Made by a program: the position numbers and the translations under genes
Source: Lachnospiraceae bacterium
Lineage (GTDB): Bacteria > Bacillota > Clostridia > Lachnospirales > Lachnospiraceae
Length of the DNA stretch: 64,000 nt
Reading direction: 5' to 3'
Assembly: GCA_017623215.1 (NCBI GenBank)
Contig: JAGAPO010000096.1
Span: 1 to 64,000, forward strand
Shown: positions 42,946-52,310 of the stretch, in pieces
Layout of the letters: every line of letters begins with the position of its first letter
Position numbering within the stretch: position 1 is the first letter of the stretch
The notes under the pieces: model-generated
Database searches by the model: none
Told to the model about the DNA's origin: nothing
The model's input: only the letters and a program-made list of their open reading frames with translations

Positions 42946-44667
42946 TCAGTCCTTTAATTCCTGTCTGACTTCCTCCGTGATGACTCTGCCGCCCTGTTCG
43001 TACCAGTCCTCAACAAAGGTGTCAAAGTCCTCAAGGTCAAGCTTGCCGGTAACAATCTGCAGATAAGTCTTACTTTCCAGTTCCTGCAGCTTCCACCATT
43101 CATTCTTCATGGAGCCCGTCTCTCCAAAGAAGAGGGAGGATACCCGGTTCAGCCGTTCTTCCGTAAATAGCGAGCAGGCAGTAACACGCGAGGTGTAAGC
43201 GGCCCATTCTTCCGGCGTCGCGGTATCCTGATGCTCCAGATAGGCCTGACAGATATCATAATACGATCGTTCCAGAATCTTTAAGTCATCGGCCTGCTTC
43301 CTTCCGTCAAGTACAGCCGATATTTCTTCGAAGCACCGAAACAGTGCATCGTTGTAATCGACATTGATGGCGAGCGGGCGCGCGGTGGGGTCAACGTTAT
43401 TCTGATAGTATTCGATTAATTCTTCATTATCATTATCCTCGTATCGCGCGTAGTCGAACAGAATGCTGACGATCTTGCAGGCAATCTCAGGATATTCAAA
43501 TCCCTTTCGGACAACCACATATTTGTAGACCGGATTCTTGGAGTAGAAGCTTGTGGTTCCGTCGTCCTCGGTCTGTAGGAGATAGAGCATCCAACAGGCA
43601 TCCGGGTCGGCCTGCAGCGCTTCCATTAAAGGATTATTGGGAGCCCACCAGGGACCGAAGAAGGAACCGCACTGACCGCTCACGACCTCATCAATAATAT
43701 TGCTGGTGGTGCGCAGCAGGAAATCATGATCCAGAAGCTTGCTTTCATACATGTCCCGGATGTGGGCAAGGGCATCTATGCATTCGGGCTGCACGGAGCC
43801 GTAGACAATCTCCCCATTCTCGTTATAGATCCATTGCTTCGGATAAGCGTCATAGGAGGCAAATACAATGTCTAACAGGTATTCGCTGCTGTAGCCGCAT
43901 TCGCCGCAGAGCATCGGATCGCAGACCAGACCGATTGTGTTGCCGGGGCCGTTCCCGCCGGGATCCTTTTCAATGAACTGGCGGATGATCTCTTCCGCGT
44001 CAGCTAAGGTCTCAGGTGCTTCCAATCCTAACTGATCCATCCAGTCCTTCCGAAGCCAGAGGAGGTTGGGGCCGTCGTCGATATTGGTCTCCGGGATTGC
44101 CATGATCTTATCATCGAAGGATATAATATCCAGAATCTGCTGGCCGTAGCTTGCATAGATCTCTTTGATGGTATCACTCATGCAGTTCTCAAAGCTTTCG
44201 GTCAGGTCTTCCACCATGTCATATTCCACCAAAAGCTTCAGATCTTCGAGATTGCTGACCACCATGATATCCGGAATCTTGCCGGAGGTAATGGCCATGG
44301 AGACATTGGCATCGTATTGTTCGTCTTCGTTTTCAAATACGTCCTCATTCTGGACATTTATCAGCTCGCGAATCAGGCGGGTATATGCGTTGTCTTCATA
44401 CGTATCGTCCTCCGGCATGTTGGAACGGTTCGCACCGGTAAGCTTGCCGAGCGTGTAGGTGATGAGGGACGGATATTTGCCGTAGGGAGTAGTGCGTGCG
44501 GTAAGCAGCTGTTCTTCATAGGTGGACTGTTCGGTACCGGAGGCAGAGTCGCCGGAGGGTGACTGGGAACCGGAAGGGGAACAGGCGGTCAGAACGCTGA
44601 GATTCAGAGTCAGTAATGTGGAGATTATGCCGAGTATGAGCCATGTTCTGATAGAATTCTTTTTCAT
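42946..44667 (-). CDS. Large extracellular solute-binding lipoprotein (ABC, LplA-like)
   Basis: 573 residues. The signal peptide ends in a lipobox VLTAC with Cys29 lipidated, followed by a Ser-rich linker. The mature protein has the two-lobed fold of family 1 binding proteins, with NMPEDDTYEDNAYTRLI, ISGKIPDIMVVSNLEDL, LLWLRKDWMDQLGLEAPETLADAEEIIRQF and SGQCGSFFGPWWAPNNPL, closest in style to the LplA/YtcQ group for complex oligosaccharides. AAAGGATG precedes the ATG 44667. It lies after the MalG-like gene behind a strong terminator, so it is a separate or reduced-expression last gene that may share the permeases. Confidence 0.87.
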   Translation of the reverse strand: MKKNSIRTWLILGIISTLLTLNLSVLTACSPSGSQSPSGDSASGTEQSTYEEQLLTARTTPYGKYPSLITYTLGKLTGANRSNMPEDDTYEDNAYTRLIRELINVQNEDVFENEDEQYDANVSMAITSGKIPDIMVVSNLEDLKLLVEYDMVEDLTESFENCMSDTIKEIYASYGQQILDIISFDDKIMAIPETNIDDGPNLLWLRKDWMDQLGLEAPETLADAEEIIRQFIEKDPGGNGPGNTIGLVCDPMLCGECGYSSEYLLDIVFASYDAYPKQWIYNENGEIVYGSVQPECIDALAHIRDMYESKLLDHDFLLRTTSNIIDEVVSGQCGSFFGPWWAPNNPLMEALQADPDACWMLYLLQTEDDGTTSFYSKNPVYKYVVVRKGFEYPEIACKIVSILFDYARYEDNDNEELIEYYQNNVDPTARPLAINVDYNDALFRCFEEISAVLDGRKQADDLKILERSYYDICQAYLEHQDTATPEEWAAYTSRVTACSLFTEERLNRVSSLFFGETGSMKNEWWKLQELESKTYLQIVTGKLDLEDFDTFVEDWYEQGGRVITEEVRQELKD

Positions 44668-44734
44668 AGACCGACATCCTTTCGGGAATATATTGTTTTG
44701 GACAGCCATTGCCGGGAAAGGAAGAGCTTATAAC

Positions 44735-44774
44735 AAAAAGACTTCTGACAAGCGAGCTTGTCAGAAGTCTTTTT
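44735..44774 (-). terminator. Terminator between the permease genes and the second binding protein
   Basis: AAAAAGACTTCTGACAAGC (44735-44753), loop GA, then its exact complement (44756-44774): a 19-bp perfect palindrome with T-runs on both strands. Confidence 0.92.
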
Positions 44775-44881
44775 AAGAGGTGATTCTGTCTCTGGCGGGG
44801 GATACAGGATAGATTCGACTGTATGCCATAATAGCTGCTTATTGCCATTATACCAGAAACCTCAGCATTTGGGAAGGGGGA

Positions 44882-45754
44882 TCATCCCTTAACTGCGCCG
44901 GATACTCCTTCACGATAGAAGTTCTGTGTAATCATGAAGAGAATCGAAATCGGAATGGAGATAATAACCGCGCCGGCCGTAAAGCAGTTGAACCACTGGT
45001 GAACATATTCCTTCTCCAGCATGTTCCACAGGCCGATGGATACGGTGTAATATCTCGCGTCCGCACGGCAGATAACCTTGGCGAATACGAAGTCCAGCCA
45101 GGGAGACATAAATGCCTGCAGGAGAGTGTATACAATAATCGGACGGCTTAACGGGATGGTAATCCGGGTAAATACCTGGAAACGAGTTGCGCCGTCGATA
45201 TATGCGGCCTCGTCGATCGTCTTCGGGATCGTATCGAAGAAGCCCTTTGCGATGTAGAAGCCAAGCCCCGCGCCGCCGGAGTATACTAAGACCAGAGCGA
45301 CACGAATAAGGCTGCCCTCCGACAGACCGATTGCCTTCAAGATGTAGTATACGGCAACCATGGACATGAAGGAAGGGAACATTCCGAGAATCAGTGCGAT
45401 GTTCATCATCGGCTTTCTCATGCGGAAACGCATTCTTGACATACAGTAGGATACTGCGAGTACGAAGAAAGCGGAGATGATACAGGTAAAGATTGAGATA
45501 ATCAGGGTGTTCATGAACATTCTCGGGAAGTTCAGAACTCCGGTATCGGTGAACAGCTTCACATAGTTGTCTATGGTGAATTCAGCCGGAATTAAGGTGT
45601 CCATGTAAGGGCCGTCCTTGGCCTTAAAGCTGATCAGGACGATCCAGGCAATCGGAAGAACCCAGATAGTACATAATACGGCGAGCAGGATGTGAATCAG
45701 GACATTCACCGTGTTCTTCCTGGCGCGATATAAGGTAGTGTTCGATTTCTTCAT
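44882..45754 (-). CDS. MalG-like ABC sugar permease
   Basis: 290 residues with six membrane segments and the cytoplasmic EAA loop EAAYIDGATRFQVFTRITIPLSRP, which docks to the ATPase. The N-terminal basic stretch and the long periplasm-facing segment fit the MalG family. It overlaps the end of the MalF-like gene by one base (TAATG), so translation is coupled. No ATPase gene (MalK/MsmK) is in the operon; Firmicutes often use one shared MsmX-type ATPase encoded elsewhere. It likely imports maltodextrins with the MalF partner and MalE-like protein. Confidence 0.92.
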   Translation of the reverse strand: MKKSNTTLYRARKNTVNVLIHILLAVLCTIWVLPIAWIVLISFKAKDGPYMDTLIPAEFTIDNYVKLFTDTGVLNFPRMFMNTLIISIFTCIISAFFVLAVSYCMSRMRFRMRKPMMNIALILGMFPSFMSMVAVYYILKAIGLSEGSLIRVALVLVYSGGAGLGFYIAKGFFDTIPKTIDEAAYIDGATRFQVFTRITIPLSRPIIVYTLLQAFMSPWLDFVFAKVICRADARYYTVSIGLWNMLEKEYVHQWFNCFTAGAVIISIPISILFMITQNFYREGVSGAVKG

Positions 45755-47121
45755 TATTGGAATCCCTCCTCGTTCTTATAGGAGCCCGTGCGGTGATAGG
45801 TAATCAGAGATACGACAGCCAGGACTGCGAATGTCATAATACCGATAACAGCACCCACATTATAATACTGATTATCAATCGTCAGCTTATACAGCCAGGT
45901 AACAAGCAGGTCGGTCTTTCCGGCTGTCGATCCAACCGGAGTCGGAGCGCCGCCGCTTAACAGGTAGATTACGTTGAAGTTGTTTACGTTGTTTGTGAAA
46001 GTAGTAATCAGGTAAGGAGAAGTTACAAACAGCATATACGGCAGAGTAATCTTGAAAAAGATGGTAACCGGGCCGGCACCGTCTACACGGGCAGCTTCAT
46101 ACAGGTCAGCCGGGATGTTCTGCAGGATACCGGTGATCTGAAGAATCGTGAACGGAATACCGATCCAGAGGTTGATGATAATGACCATTACGCGCGCCCA
46201 GGAGGCATCGGACCAGAAGGGGAGTGCGTTCTCGATCAGACCGTATTTTATGAGCAGGTTATTCACGATACCGTTCTGGCTGAACATCGTACGCATTAAG
46301 AGCAGCGATACGAACTGGGGAACTGCAACGGATAACATGAACATAAACCGCCACAGAGACTTTAACTTCGTGCCCTTACGGTTGATAATCATAGCCAGGA
46401 TCATACCGAGAAAATAGTTACTGAACGTAGCAGCGACCGCCCAGACAAGCGTCCAGCCAAGAACCGACCAGAAGGTTCCTCCGATCGAATCCTTAAAGTT
46501 CAGAACGGTTGCAAAGTTCTTAAGGCCCACCCAGTCGAACAGCGTGAGATGATTGTCGATCTTGCTGTAGTTGGTAAATGCCATGGCAATCATGAATACC
46601 AGGGGCAGGATGGTGAAGATCAGAATTCCGGCTAACGGAAGCGATAACAGCAGCTGGTGCAGATTCTGATCGAACAGACCGCGGATATCGTCGCGGAAGG
46701 AAAGAGGCTTTTTGCCTTTTTCAATGTAGCACTGTGTCTTGTAGGCACTCTTAATGCTGGCTCTCCATACAACGACAAATCCAATCGTAACAAAAATCGC
46801 GACAACACCGTATAAGAGCATTAATAGGGAATTGTCGCCGGGCTGATACTGATAGATGCCAAGAGATTCGTTATATATTTCGATTTCTTCTTCTCCTCCA
46901 AGGCGGATAAAGTCAAGCAGCAGCTCGATACCCTTTGTAGCCATGAATACGATGTAAGCGATTTCAATGGCAAGGAAGATAAGACCCTTTATAATCTGCT
47001 TATGTGCGAGATTTCCAAGTCCCATGATTACCGCGGAGAGACGGGTGAGGGTATCACCGTTACGGAATGCATTGGACACAGAATAGGGATTTGCAAATTC
47101 TTTTGATTTCTTGCGTTTCAT
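45754..47121 (-). CDS. MalF-like ABC sugar permease
   Basis: 455 residues. It has an extra N-terminal pair of membrane segments and an extracytoplasmic domain, then the core permease with the EAA loop EAARVDGAGPVTIFFKITLPYM. The N-terminal extension (NAFRNGDTLTRLSAVIMGLGNLAHKQIIKGLIFLAIEI) is typical of Firmicutes MalF. The ATG 47121 has GGAGAA upstream; the longer frame to 47151 lacks a site. It follows the MalE-like gene after an intercistronic terminator-like hairpin that probably lowers permease output relative to the binding protein. Confidence 0.92.
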   Translation of the reverse strand: MKRKKSKEFANPYSVSNAFRNGDTLTRLSAVIMGLGNLAHKQIIKGLIFLAIEIAYIVFMATKGIELLLDFIRLGGEEEIEIYNESLGIYQYQPGDNSLLMLLYGVVAIFVTIGFVVVWRASIKSAYKTQCYIEKGKKPLSFRDDIRGLFDQNLHQLLLSLPLAGILIFTILPLVFMIAMAFTNYSKIDNHLTLFDWVGLKNFATVLNFKDSIGGTFWSVLGWTLVWAVAATFSNYFLGMILAMIINRKGTKLKSLWRFMFMLSVAVPQFVSLLLMRTMFSQNGIVNNLLIKYGLIENALPFWSDASWARVMVIIINLWIGIPFTILQITGILQNIPADLYEAARVDGAGPVTIFFKITLPYMLFVTSPYLITTFTNNVNNFNVIYLLSGGAPTPVGSTAGKTDLLVTWLYKLTIDNQYYNVGAVIGIMTFAVLAVVSLITYHRTGSYKNEEGFQ

Positions 47122-47152
47122 CTGCAATGTTCTCCATCTAATTTGTATCAAA

Positions 47153-47190
47153 AAATCCCTGGCGATTCCTGAAAAATCGCCAGGGGATTA
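47153..47190 (-). terminator. Intercistronic partial terminator between MalE-like and MalF-like genes
   Basis: CCCTGGCGATT-loop-AATCGCCAGGG on the minus strand, followed by ATTTTTTG. A terminator at this place reduces transcription into the permease genes, as is common for binding-protein operons. Confidence 0.8.
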
Positions 47191-47204
47191 GACTTTGCAG
47201 GAAT

Positions 47205-48461
47205 TTATTTTACAATGTCCGTATTCAAAGCGGTATTGAATGCTTCTGTCTTCTCTGCTGCGTTGGCCTTGGTCACTTCGCCATTCACGATGGACTTAGC
47301 GAAGTTCTCAGTTGTTGTCCAATACTGGCTCATGTTGCTTACAGTGGGCTGTAAGATAGAGGTGGAATCGAAGGTTGCGTTCTGAGCGATTACCAGCTCA
47401 TCGGACTTGATCTCATCCTTTGCTAACAGCTCGGTGTTGCAGGGAACGATGTTTCTTGCCGTGTAGTGAGACATCTGGGAGTCTGCGTTTCCAAGGAACA
47501 GTGCCAGAGCAACTGCAATCTCAGGATACTTGCTGTTCGGGTTAACGCCGATAGCCTTGGAACCTGCGAAGGACTTCAGCTGCTTTGCTTCACCATTGAT
47601 ATTGATGGTAGGCAGAGCTGCGATACCGAGGTTGTCACCAAGAGCTTCCTTTGCGTTTGTGTAATCCCAGGAACCGGAGAAGACAGCACTTACACCGCTG
47701 CCAAGAGCTGCCATACCGCTGCCGCCCTCATCATTCATGAAGTTCGCGTTTGCTACCAGGTCAATCAGATACTCTGTTACAGCAACCGCCTTGTCGCCGC
47801 CGAAATCAAAACCGGCTTCGTTATCGGTGCCGTTAGGCCCAAATAAGGTACAGTCATTCGCTACGAAGAAGGAACCGGTATACCAAGCGGTAGTCAGAGG
47901 GAAGGAAACCTTGCCCTTCTCTAACATTGCATCGAGGCTCTTGATATCCTCCTCGGTGAATACGCTCTTATCATAGAACATGTACCAGGTGTTATGAGTG
48001 AACGGAACGCCGTAGATAGCGCCGTCAACAGTTACGGAGTCAACCAGTGCCTGAGAGTTGGTGGACTTGATGTAGTCAGCAGTAGAGCCGCCGAGCTTGG
48101 AAATACCCTTTGCGTCGATGAGCTTACCTAACTGGTCATTTGCAAAGAAATATACGTCAGCGGATGCGGAAGGATCCTGGGATACGGTGTCACCAGCCTT
48201 ATCCTCACCGCAGGTACCGTACTCAAATGTAATATCCCACTCGGGATGTGCCTCGTTGAATGCGTTACAACGAGTCTGCAGCCACTCGCCGTAGTCTGCG
48301 CTCTGGTCCTCTGCGTTGCCCCATACCTTGATAGTAGCAGTAACCTTCTGAGCGTCTGTGCTGTTTGTGGTGCCTGTGTTGTCAGTCTTGCCGCAGCCGG
48401 CGAGTGCCGATGCACACATAGCGCCTGCTAAGAATAATGCAGTTAACTTTTTGAGTTTCAT
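47205..48461 (-). CDS. MalE-like maltodextrin-binding lipoprotein
   Basis: 418 residues. Lipobox ALAGC with Cys23. The mature protein follows MalE: ATIKVWGNAEDQSADYGEWLQTRCNAFNEAHPEW, DVYFFANDQLGKLIDAKGISKLGG, YGVPFTHNTWYMFYDKSVFTEEDIKSLD and the late PCNTELLAKDEIKSDELVIAQ. It captures maltodextrins outside the cell for the MalF/MalG-like permeases. AAGGAGGAG precedes the ATG 48461. The gene has its own promoter, with a cre-like palindrome upstream, and follows the YesM sensor gene. Confidence 0.93.
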   Translation of the reverse strand: MKLKKLTALFLAGAMCASALAGCGKTDNTGTTNSTDAQKVTATIKVWGNAEDQSADYGEWLQTRCNAFNEAHPEWDITFEYGTCGEDKAGDTVSQDPSASADVYFFANDQLGKLIDAKGISKLGGSTADYIKSTNSQALVDSVTVDGAIYGVPFTHNTWYMFYDKSVFTEEDIKSLDAMLEKGKVSFPLTTAWYTGSFFVANDCTLFGPNGTDNEAGFDFGGDKAVAVTEYLIDLVANANFMNDEGGSGMAALGSGVSAVFSGSWDYTNAKEALGDNLGIAALPTININGEAKQLKSFAGSKAIGVNPNSKYPEIAVALALFLGNADSQMSHYTARNIVPCNTELLAKDEIKSDELVIAQNATFDSTSILQPTVSNMSQYWTTTENFAKSIVNGEVTKANAAEKTEAFNTALNTDIVK

Positions 48462-48526
48462 AAACTTCTCCTCCTTTAATTTTGCGGTGCCGCCGAATCG
48501 GTTTCGCTCACCGCTTTCATAACTCC

Positions 48527-48555
48527 AGTATAAAGAAAGCAAAGGTTTTTGTATA
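48527..48555 (-). promoter_or_regulatory. Promoter of the MalE-like operon
   Basis: On the minus strand TATACA (48550-48555), 17 bases, TATACT (48527-48532). Confidence 0.65.
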
Positions 48556-48566
48556 TATCAATAATC

Positions 48567-48581
48567 TTGGAAACGTGTTGA
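48567..48581 (-). promoter_or_regulatory. cre/LacI-type operator candidate upstream of the MalE-like promoter
   Basis: TTGGAAACGTGTTGA has the central ACG(T) and flanking AT-rich halves of catabolite (CcpA) or LacI-family sites. It lies just upstream of the -35 box. The match is imperfect. Confidence 0.35.
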
Positions 48582-48622
48582 TATTTTATTATGTTCATTT
48601 TGTATAATTTTAAACATACGAT

Positions 48623-50356
48623 TTAAAATTGTTTTGGAAAATGAATGAAAGCCCGGGTTCCGATTCCCGGTGTGCTTTTGATCGTGAGAGCATAGGGCTC
48701 TCCGTAGTACAGGCGGATTCGTTCGTTGACATTGCGGACGCCGTACCCTTTAGAATCCTCGGTCAGGATCTTTTGCGCCTGTGCTTCCTCCATACCGACG
48801 CCGTTATCTTCAACAATCAGCTCGATCTCCTCGCCGTTCTCACGGCCGGTAATGGTAATGACACCGCGGCGATCCGTCAGCATGTCGATGCCGTGGACAA
48901 TTGCATTCTCGATCAGGGGCTGAAGAATCAGGTTGAGGGTCTTGTAGCGCAGAATGGACTCTTCGATCTGAATATTGGTATCGAATTCGTAATCGTGCAT
49001 AACTAACTGGATATCCAGGTACGACTTCATATTATTAATCTCGTCTGCGACGGTCAGAATATTACTGCCCCTGTTCAGTGCGGTGCGGTAAAAGGTGGAG
49101 AGCGAGAGCGTAATCTGGCTGATGTCCTGCGCACCCGCCTCGAGCGCCTTCCAGTTGATCAGCGAGAGGGAATTATACAGGAAATGTGGATTGATCTGCG
49201 CCTGAAGGGCGCGCATCTCATATTCTTTCTCTTTAATTCTGCTGTCCGAGACCTCCGTGATAAGCGTATTGAGGCGCTGCCGCATGTGATCGAACCCCTC
49301 CATCAGGTCACCGATCTCGTCGTGGCCGCCGGGCTGAACGGTACTGAGAAAGTTGCCCTGTTCTACCTCCTCCATATGATTCCGGAGCCGGGTGATTCTT
49401 CTGGTGATAAACCAGGAAATCATAAAAATACACAAAGCCGCGCCCAGAGTGCTTACGCACAGAGCAACAGCAGCAACCAACTGGATGGGGGTAATGGAGG
49501 AGATCAGAAGCGTTTCCGGCTTATACAGCCAGATCCTCCAGCCGGTAGAAGAAGAATCACAGGAAAACAGTCGGTATTTCCCGTCCGAACTGTGACCGGT
49601 CGCAGCTGCGCTGGTATTCAGTTCCTTAAATGTCTCGAAAGTCAGGCAGAAGTCTTCGTTCTCCGGGTCAAAAGAAGCATGTTCGTAGACAAGATTATCG
49701 GATTCGTCCGTGACAAAAATACCGAAATTATGCAGAATTGTCTGATCAAAAGGCTTAAAGACACTCTCATAGTCGACCCTCGTATACAGGACGCCGATCG
49801 CGTTGTAGCGATTCAGCATAACCATCTTGCCAATTGCGAACAAAGAAGTATTCTCCGGATCCGCATACCAGTGAAGATTATTGCTCAGCATAACCTCCGC
49901 ATACCAGGGTTCCCCTGTGATCTCGGACAGAGGAGCCAGAGTGGTGCCATGCTTGACCAGAGCCTTATCAAGATAAATCGTAATGCGTTCCACCTTATCA
50001 TGAAAATATAACAGGGAGGTGATCGTGGGATCCAGAACCGTAGTCAGCTGCTCGTACATATCATAGGAGGAGGTGTACTGATAGCCCAGCGCCTGAGCAA
50101 GTTCCTGGTCAAAGGAAATATAACTGGCCAGGTTGTTATAAATTGCAATCTCATTGTCCATGGAGCTGGAGGCCTGGTACAGATAGGAAGAAAGCGCTTC
50201 CTCCTCCCGTTCGCGCAGGATATCCCGCATCTGGTAAAAGGTAAATACCAGTAAAATGCACATGGGAATCGCACCTGCGATGATATAGATCATCGCAAGC
50301 TTATATTTTAATTTCATATTTCGAAATAGATTGTTGAGCCGTAAGGGCGCCTTCAT
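48623..50356 (-). CDS. YesM-family sensor histidine kinase
   Basis: 577 residues: one membrane segment (about 17-37), an extracellular sensing domain of about 250 residues, a second membrane segment (about 290-315), a HAMP linker, the His_kinase motif with the phospho-acceptor in QINPHFLYNSLSLINWK, and an HATPase domain with GVGMEEAQ and GYGVRNVNERIRL. It is the partner of the YesN-type regulator encoded 50 bases upstream. The pair likely senses external alpha-glucans and controls the neighbouring transporter, as in many gut clostridia. A weak GGAGAG precedes the ATG 50356. Confidence 0.9.
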   Translation of the reverse strand: MKAPLRLNNLFRNMKLKYKLAMIYIIAGAIPMCILLVFTFYQMRDILREREEEALSSYLYQASSSMDNEIAIYNNLASYISFDQELAQALGYQYTSSYDMYEQLTTVLDPTITSLLYFHDKVERITIYLDKALVKHGTTLAPLSEITGEPWYAEVMLSNNLHWYADPENTSLFAIGKMVMLNRYNAIGVLYTRVDYESVFKPFDQTILHNFGIFVTDESDNLVYEHASFDPENEDFCLTFETFKELNTSAAATGHSSDGKYRLFSCDSSSTGWRIWLYKPETLLISSITPIQLVAAVALCVSTLGAALCIFMISWFITRRITRLRNHMEEVEQGNFLSTVQPGGHDEIGDLMEGFDHMRQRLNTLITEVSDSRIKEKEYEMRALQAQINPHFLYNSLSLINWKALEAGAQDISQITLSLSTFYRTALNRGSNILTVADEINNMKSYLDIQLVMHDYEFDTNIQIEESILRYKTLNLILQPLIENAIVHGIDMLTDRRGVITITGRENGEEIELIVEDNGVGMEEAQAQKILTEDSKGYGVRNVNERIRLYYGEPYALTIKSTPGIGTRAFIHFPKQF

Positions 50357-50406
50357 AATTGATTCTACTCTCCGTTCCCATATAGTTGCAGCGTGAATAA
50401 CAGCGG

Positions 50407-51924
50407 TTATAGGATATCGTCACCGGTCTCGCGGTAGCGCTGCGGGCTGCTTCCGTAATACTCGCGAAAGCTGGAGCAGAAGTAGGAGACATTTGGGTAG
50501 CCGCACATCGCGCTGATATCCACGATTTTGATCATCGTATGTTCCAAAAGGTTCTTCGCCTTTTCCATTCGGCAGGCCTTGATATATTTGCTGAGATTCT
50601 GACCGGTCTCCTTTTTGAAGAGCGAGCTTAGATAACTCGGCGTCAGATAGACCATATCAGCGAGCTTATCAACGCTGAGCTCTTCTCCGCAGTGATTCGA
50701 GATATACTGCTTGACCAGATCGATCTCCCGGTGAGAGGTCTGGGAATTCTGAGAAAATGTCTCTTTCAGACGCTCAATGTTCCGGGTCAGCTGCTCACGG
50801 ATCGCGTGAAAATGTTCCGCCTTGTACAGAATCTCAATCTCCCGGTTCAGCTCCTTTTCATCCGCGTCAGGAAGGCTCAGGAAGAAATCCTTGAGCAGAT
50901 TGGAGAAAAGAAACTTGATATAAATATGTGAGAACGCGGTCTTGCCGTCGTATTTCTCACAGAAGCAGTCAAAATGCTCCTGAAGGCCCGCGCCATCCTG
51001 CATCTTGATGTCCTGTCTCATCTGCTTGAGCAGCGTATCGTCATCGATCTGAATCATGGAATCCGTATCGTGCTTCATGCCGGAATAGTAGACACGGCAG
51101 GAAGGGTGATAAAAGCGCCGTTCCATTAAGGTCTCCGTCTCCTCCAGCGCCTGCTCAAGAGTACCGGTGATGTCGGAGGAAATGGCAAGGTAGCAGTCGG
51201 AGGAGTACTGGCGTTTTACAAAGTCACAGATCTGTTCGCCGATTGATACAAAGTCGAGGCTCCCATCGCAGAAAAACAGCAGGGACTGCGAGACATTCAG
51301 ATTCAGATACTGGCTGATCTGGGGAATCTGAGCACAGATGGCGCCTTTAAAATCGAGACCCTTTTTGCCGAAGAAATCTCCGGAGAACTCAAGGAGCATC
51401 AGACGGCGGTACTCCTTAGAGAAGGAGACGGGCAGCAGGTTTCGGTTGATCTCTTCCAGTTCCCTCCCCTGAATGCCGTTCACCAGAAGATACAGAAGAT
51501 GCTCTTTTAAATATTCCATACTTTTATCGCGGAGATTCTGCTCTTCCCTGGACTGTTCCAGCGTCTGAATCACCTGGGTCATCGTGCGCTCGAATTCCTT
51601 GGGATCCACGGGTTTTAAGATATAATTGCTCACACCGAGGCGAATCGCCTGGCGGGCATATTCGAATTCGCTGCAGCCGCTGAAGATAACGGTCTGGATC
51701 GACTTCTTTTCTTCCATGATATGCTCAATTAATTCAAGCCCGTCCATGAACGGCATGCGGACATCGGTCAGAAGAATATCGACCTCATGCTCCTTCAGGT
51801 ATTCTAAGGCAGCTTTTCCGTTCGGCGCTTCCGCAGTCTCACACTGGATGCCAAGCTGCTTAAGTAAGAACTTGATTCCGCTGCGTTCTATTTTCTCATC
51901 ATCTACAATTAATATGCGATACAT
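50407..51924 (-). CDS. YesN-type response regulator with AraC DNA-binding domain
   Basis: 505 residues. The receiver domain (3-120) has D8-D9, phospho-acceptor Asp54 (LTDVRMPFMDG) and Lys in ILKPVDPKE. A middle region of about 250 residues is poorly conserved. The C-terminal AraC domain has two helix-turn-helix motifs (LSVDKLADMVYLTPSYLSSLFKKETGQ and IKIVDISAMCGYPNVSYFCSSFREYYGSSPQRYR). It forms an operon with the YesM kinase and probably activates the MalE-MalF-MalG-like genes that follow. Confidence 0.92.
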   Translation of the reverse strand: MYRILIVDDEKIERSGIKFLLKQLGIQCETAEAPNGKAALEYLKEHEVDILLTDVRMPFMDGLELIEHIMEEKKSIQTVIFSGCSEFEYARQAIRLGVSNYILKPVDPKEFERTMTQVIQTLEQSREEQNLRDKSMEYLKEHLLYLLVNGIQGRELEEINRNLLPVSFSKEYRRLMLLEFSGDFFGKKGLDFKGAICAQIPQISQYLNLNVSQSLLFFCDGSLDFVSIGEQICDFVKRQYSSDCYLAISSDITGTLEQALEETETLMERRFYHPSCRVYYSGMKHDTDSMIQIDDDTLLKQMRQDIKMQDGAGLQEHFDCFCEKYDGKTAFSHIYIKFLFSNLLKDFFLSLPDADEKELNREIEILYKAEHFHAIREQLTRNIERLKETFSQNSQTSHREIDLVKQYISNHCGEELSVDKLADMVYLTPSYLSSLFKKETGQNLSKYIKACRMEKAKNLLEHTMIKIVDISAMCGYPNVSYFCSSFREYYGSSPQRYRETGDDIL

Positions 51925-52015
51925 TCGTTACCCCGTTTCTGCGCGCGGCGCATGATGGAATGTTTTAATTTGTCAGCAAAAGTAACCTGCCAATTTGTCG
52001 ATATATTATATAAAT

Positions 52016-52044
52016 ATGATAAACCGAATTCATCGTGATGTCAA
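52016..52044 (-). promoter_or_regulatory. Promoter of the YesN-YesM operon
   Basis: On the minus strand TTGACA (52039-52044), 17 bases, TATCAT (52016-52021). The rest of the 51925-52310 gap holds no supportable gene; a cre-like palindrome lies just upstream of the promoter. Confidence 0.7.
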
Positions 52045-52050
52045 TATTTT

Positions 52051-52066
52051 GTAAACGTTTTGCAAA
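52051..52066 (-). promoter_or_regulatory. cre/LacI-type operator candidate upstream of the YesN promoter
   Basis: TGTAAACGTTTTGCA (plus-strand reading) resembles catabolite and LacI-family operators (TGTAAACGTTTACA) with one extra base in the right half. Position is a few bases above the -35 box. Confidence 0.4.
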
Positions 52067-52310
52067 GAGATGGAAGAGAAGGGGAGAAGGGAGGAGTCGC
52101 TGAAGCCGGAACGAGCAAAGGAACAAAAAAAGGATGCCCCAAAATCCGCAAAATGATTCGGACGAATACCGGATAGGCTTCGGGAAGACGTTCCCGGTCA
52201 TACCAGGTAATTGTCCGATTCAAAGGCGGGGGACACCCTGTTGAGAAAAATGGTTATAAACAAATTCAAGGCTGCAGCGCGCGAGCCGCCGATATGACAG
52301 AACGGCTCAC

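Noticed and set aside
48246-48431. 61-codon plus-strand frame opposite malE-like start
   Set aside because: Antisense to the signal peptide and N-terminus of a clear lipoprotein gene.
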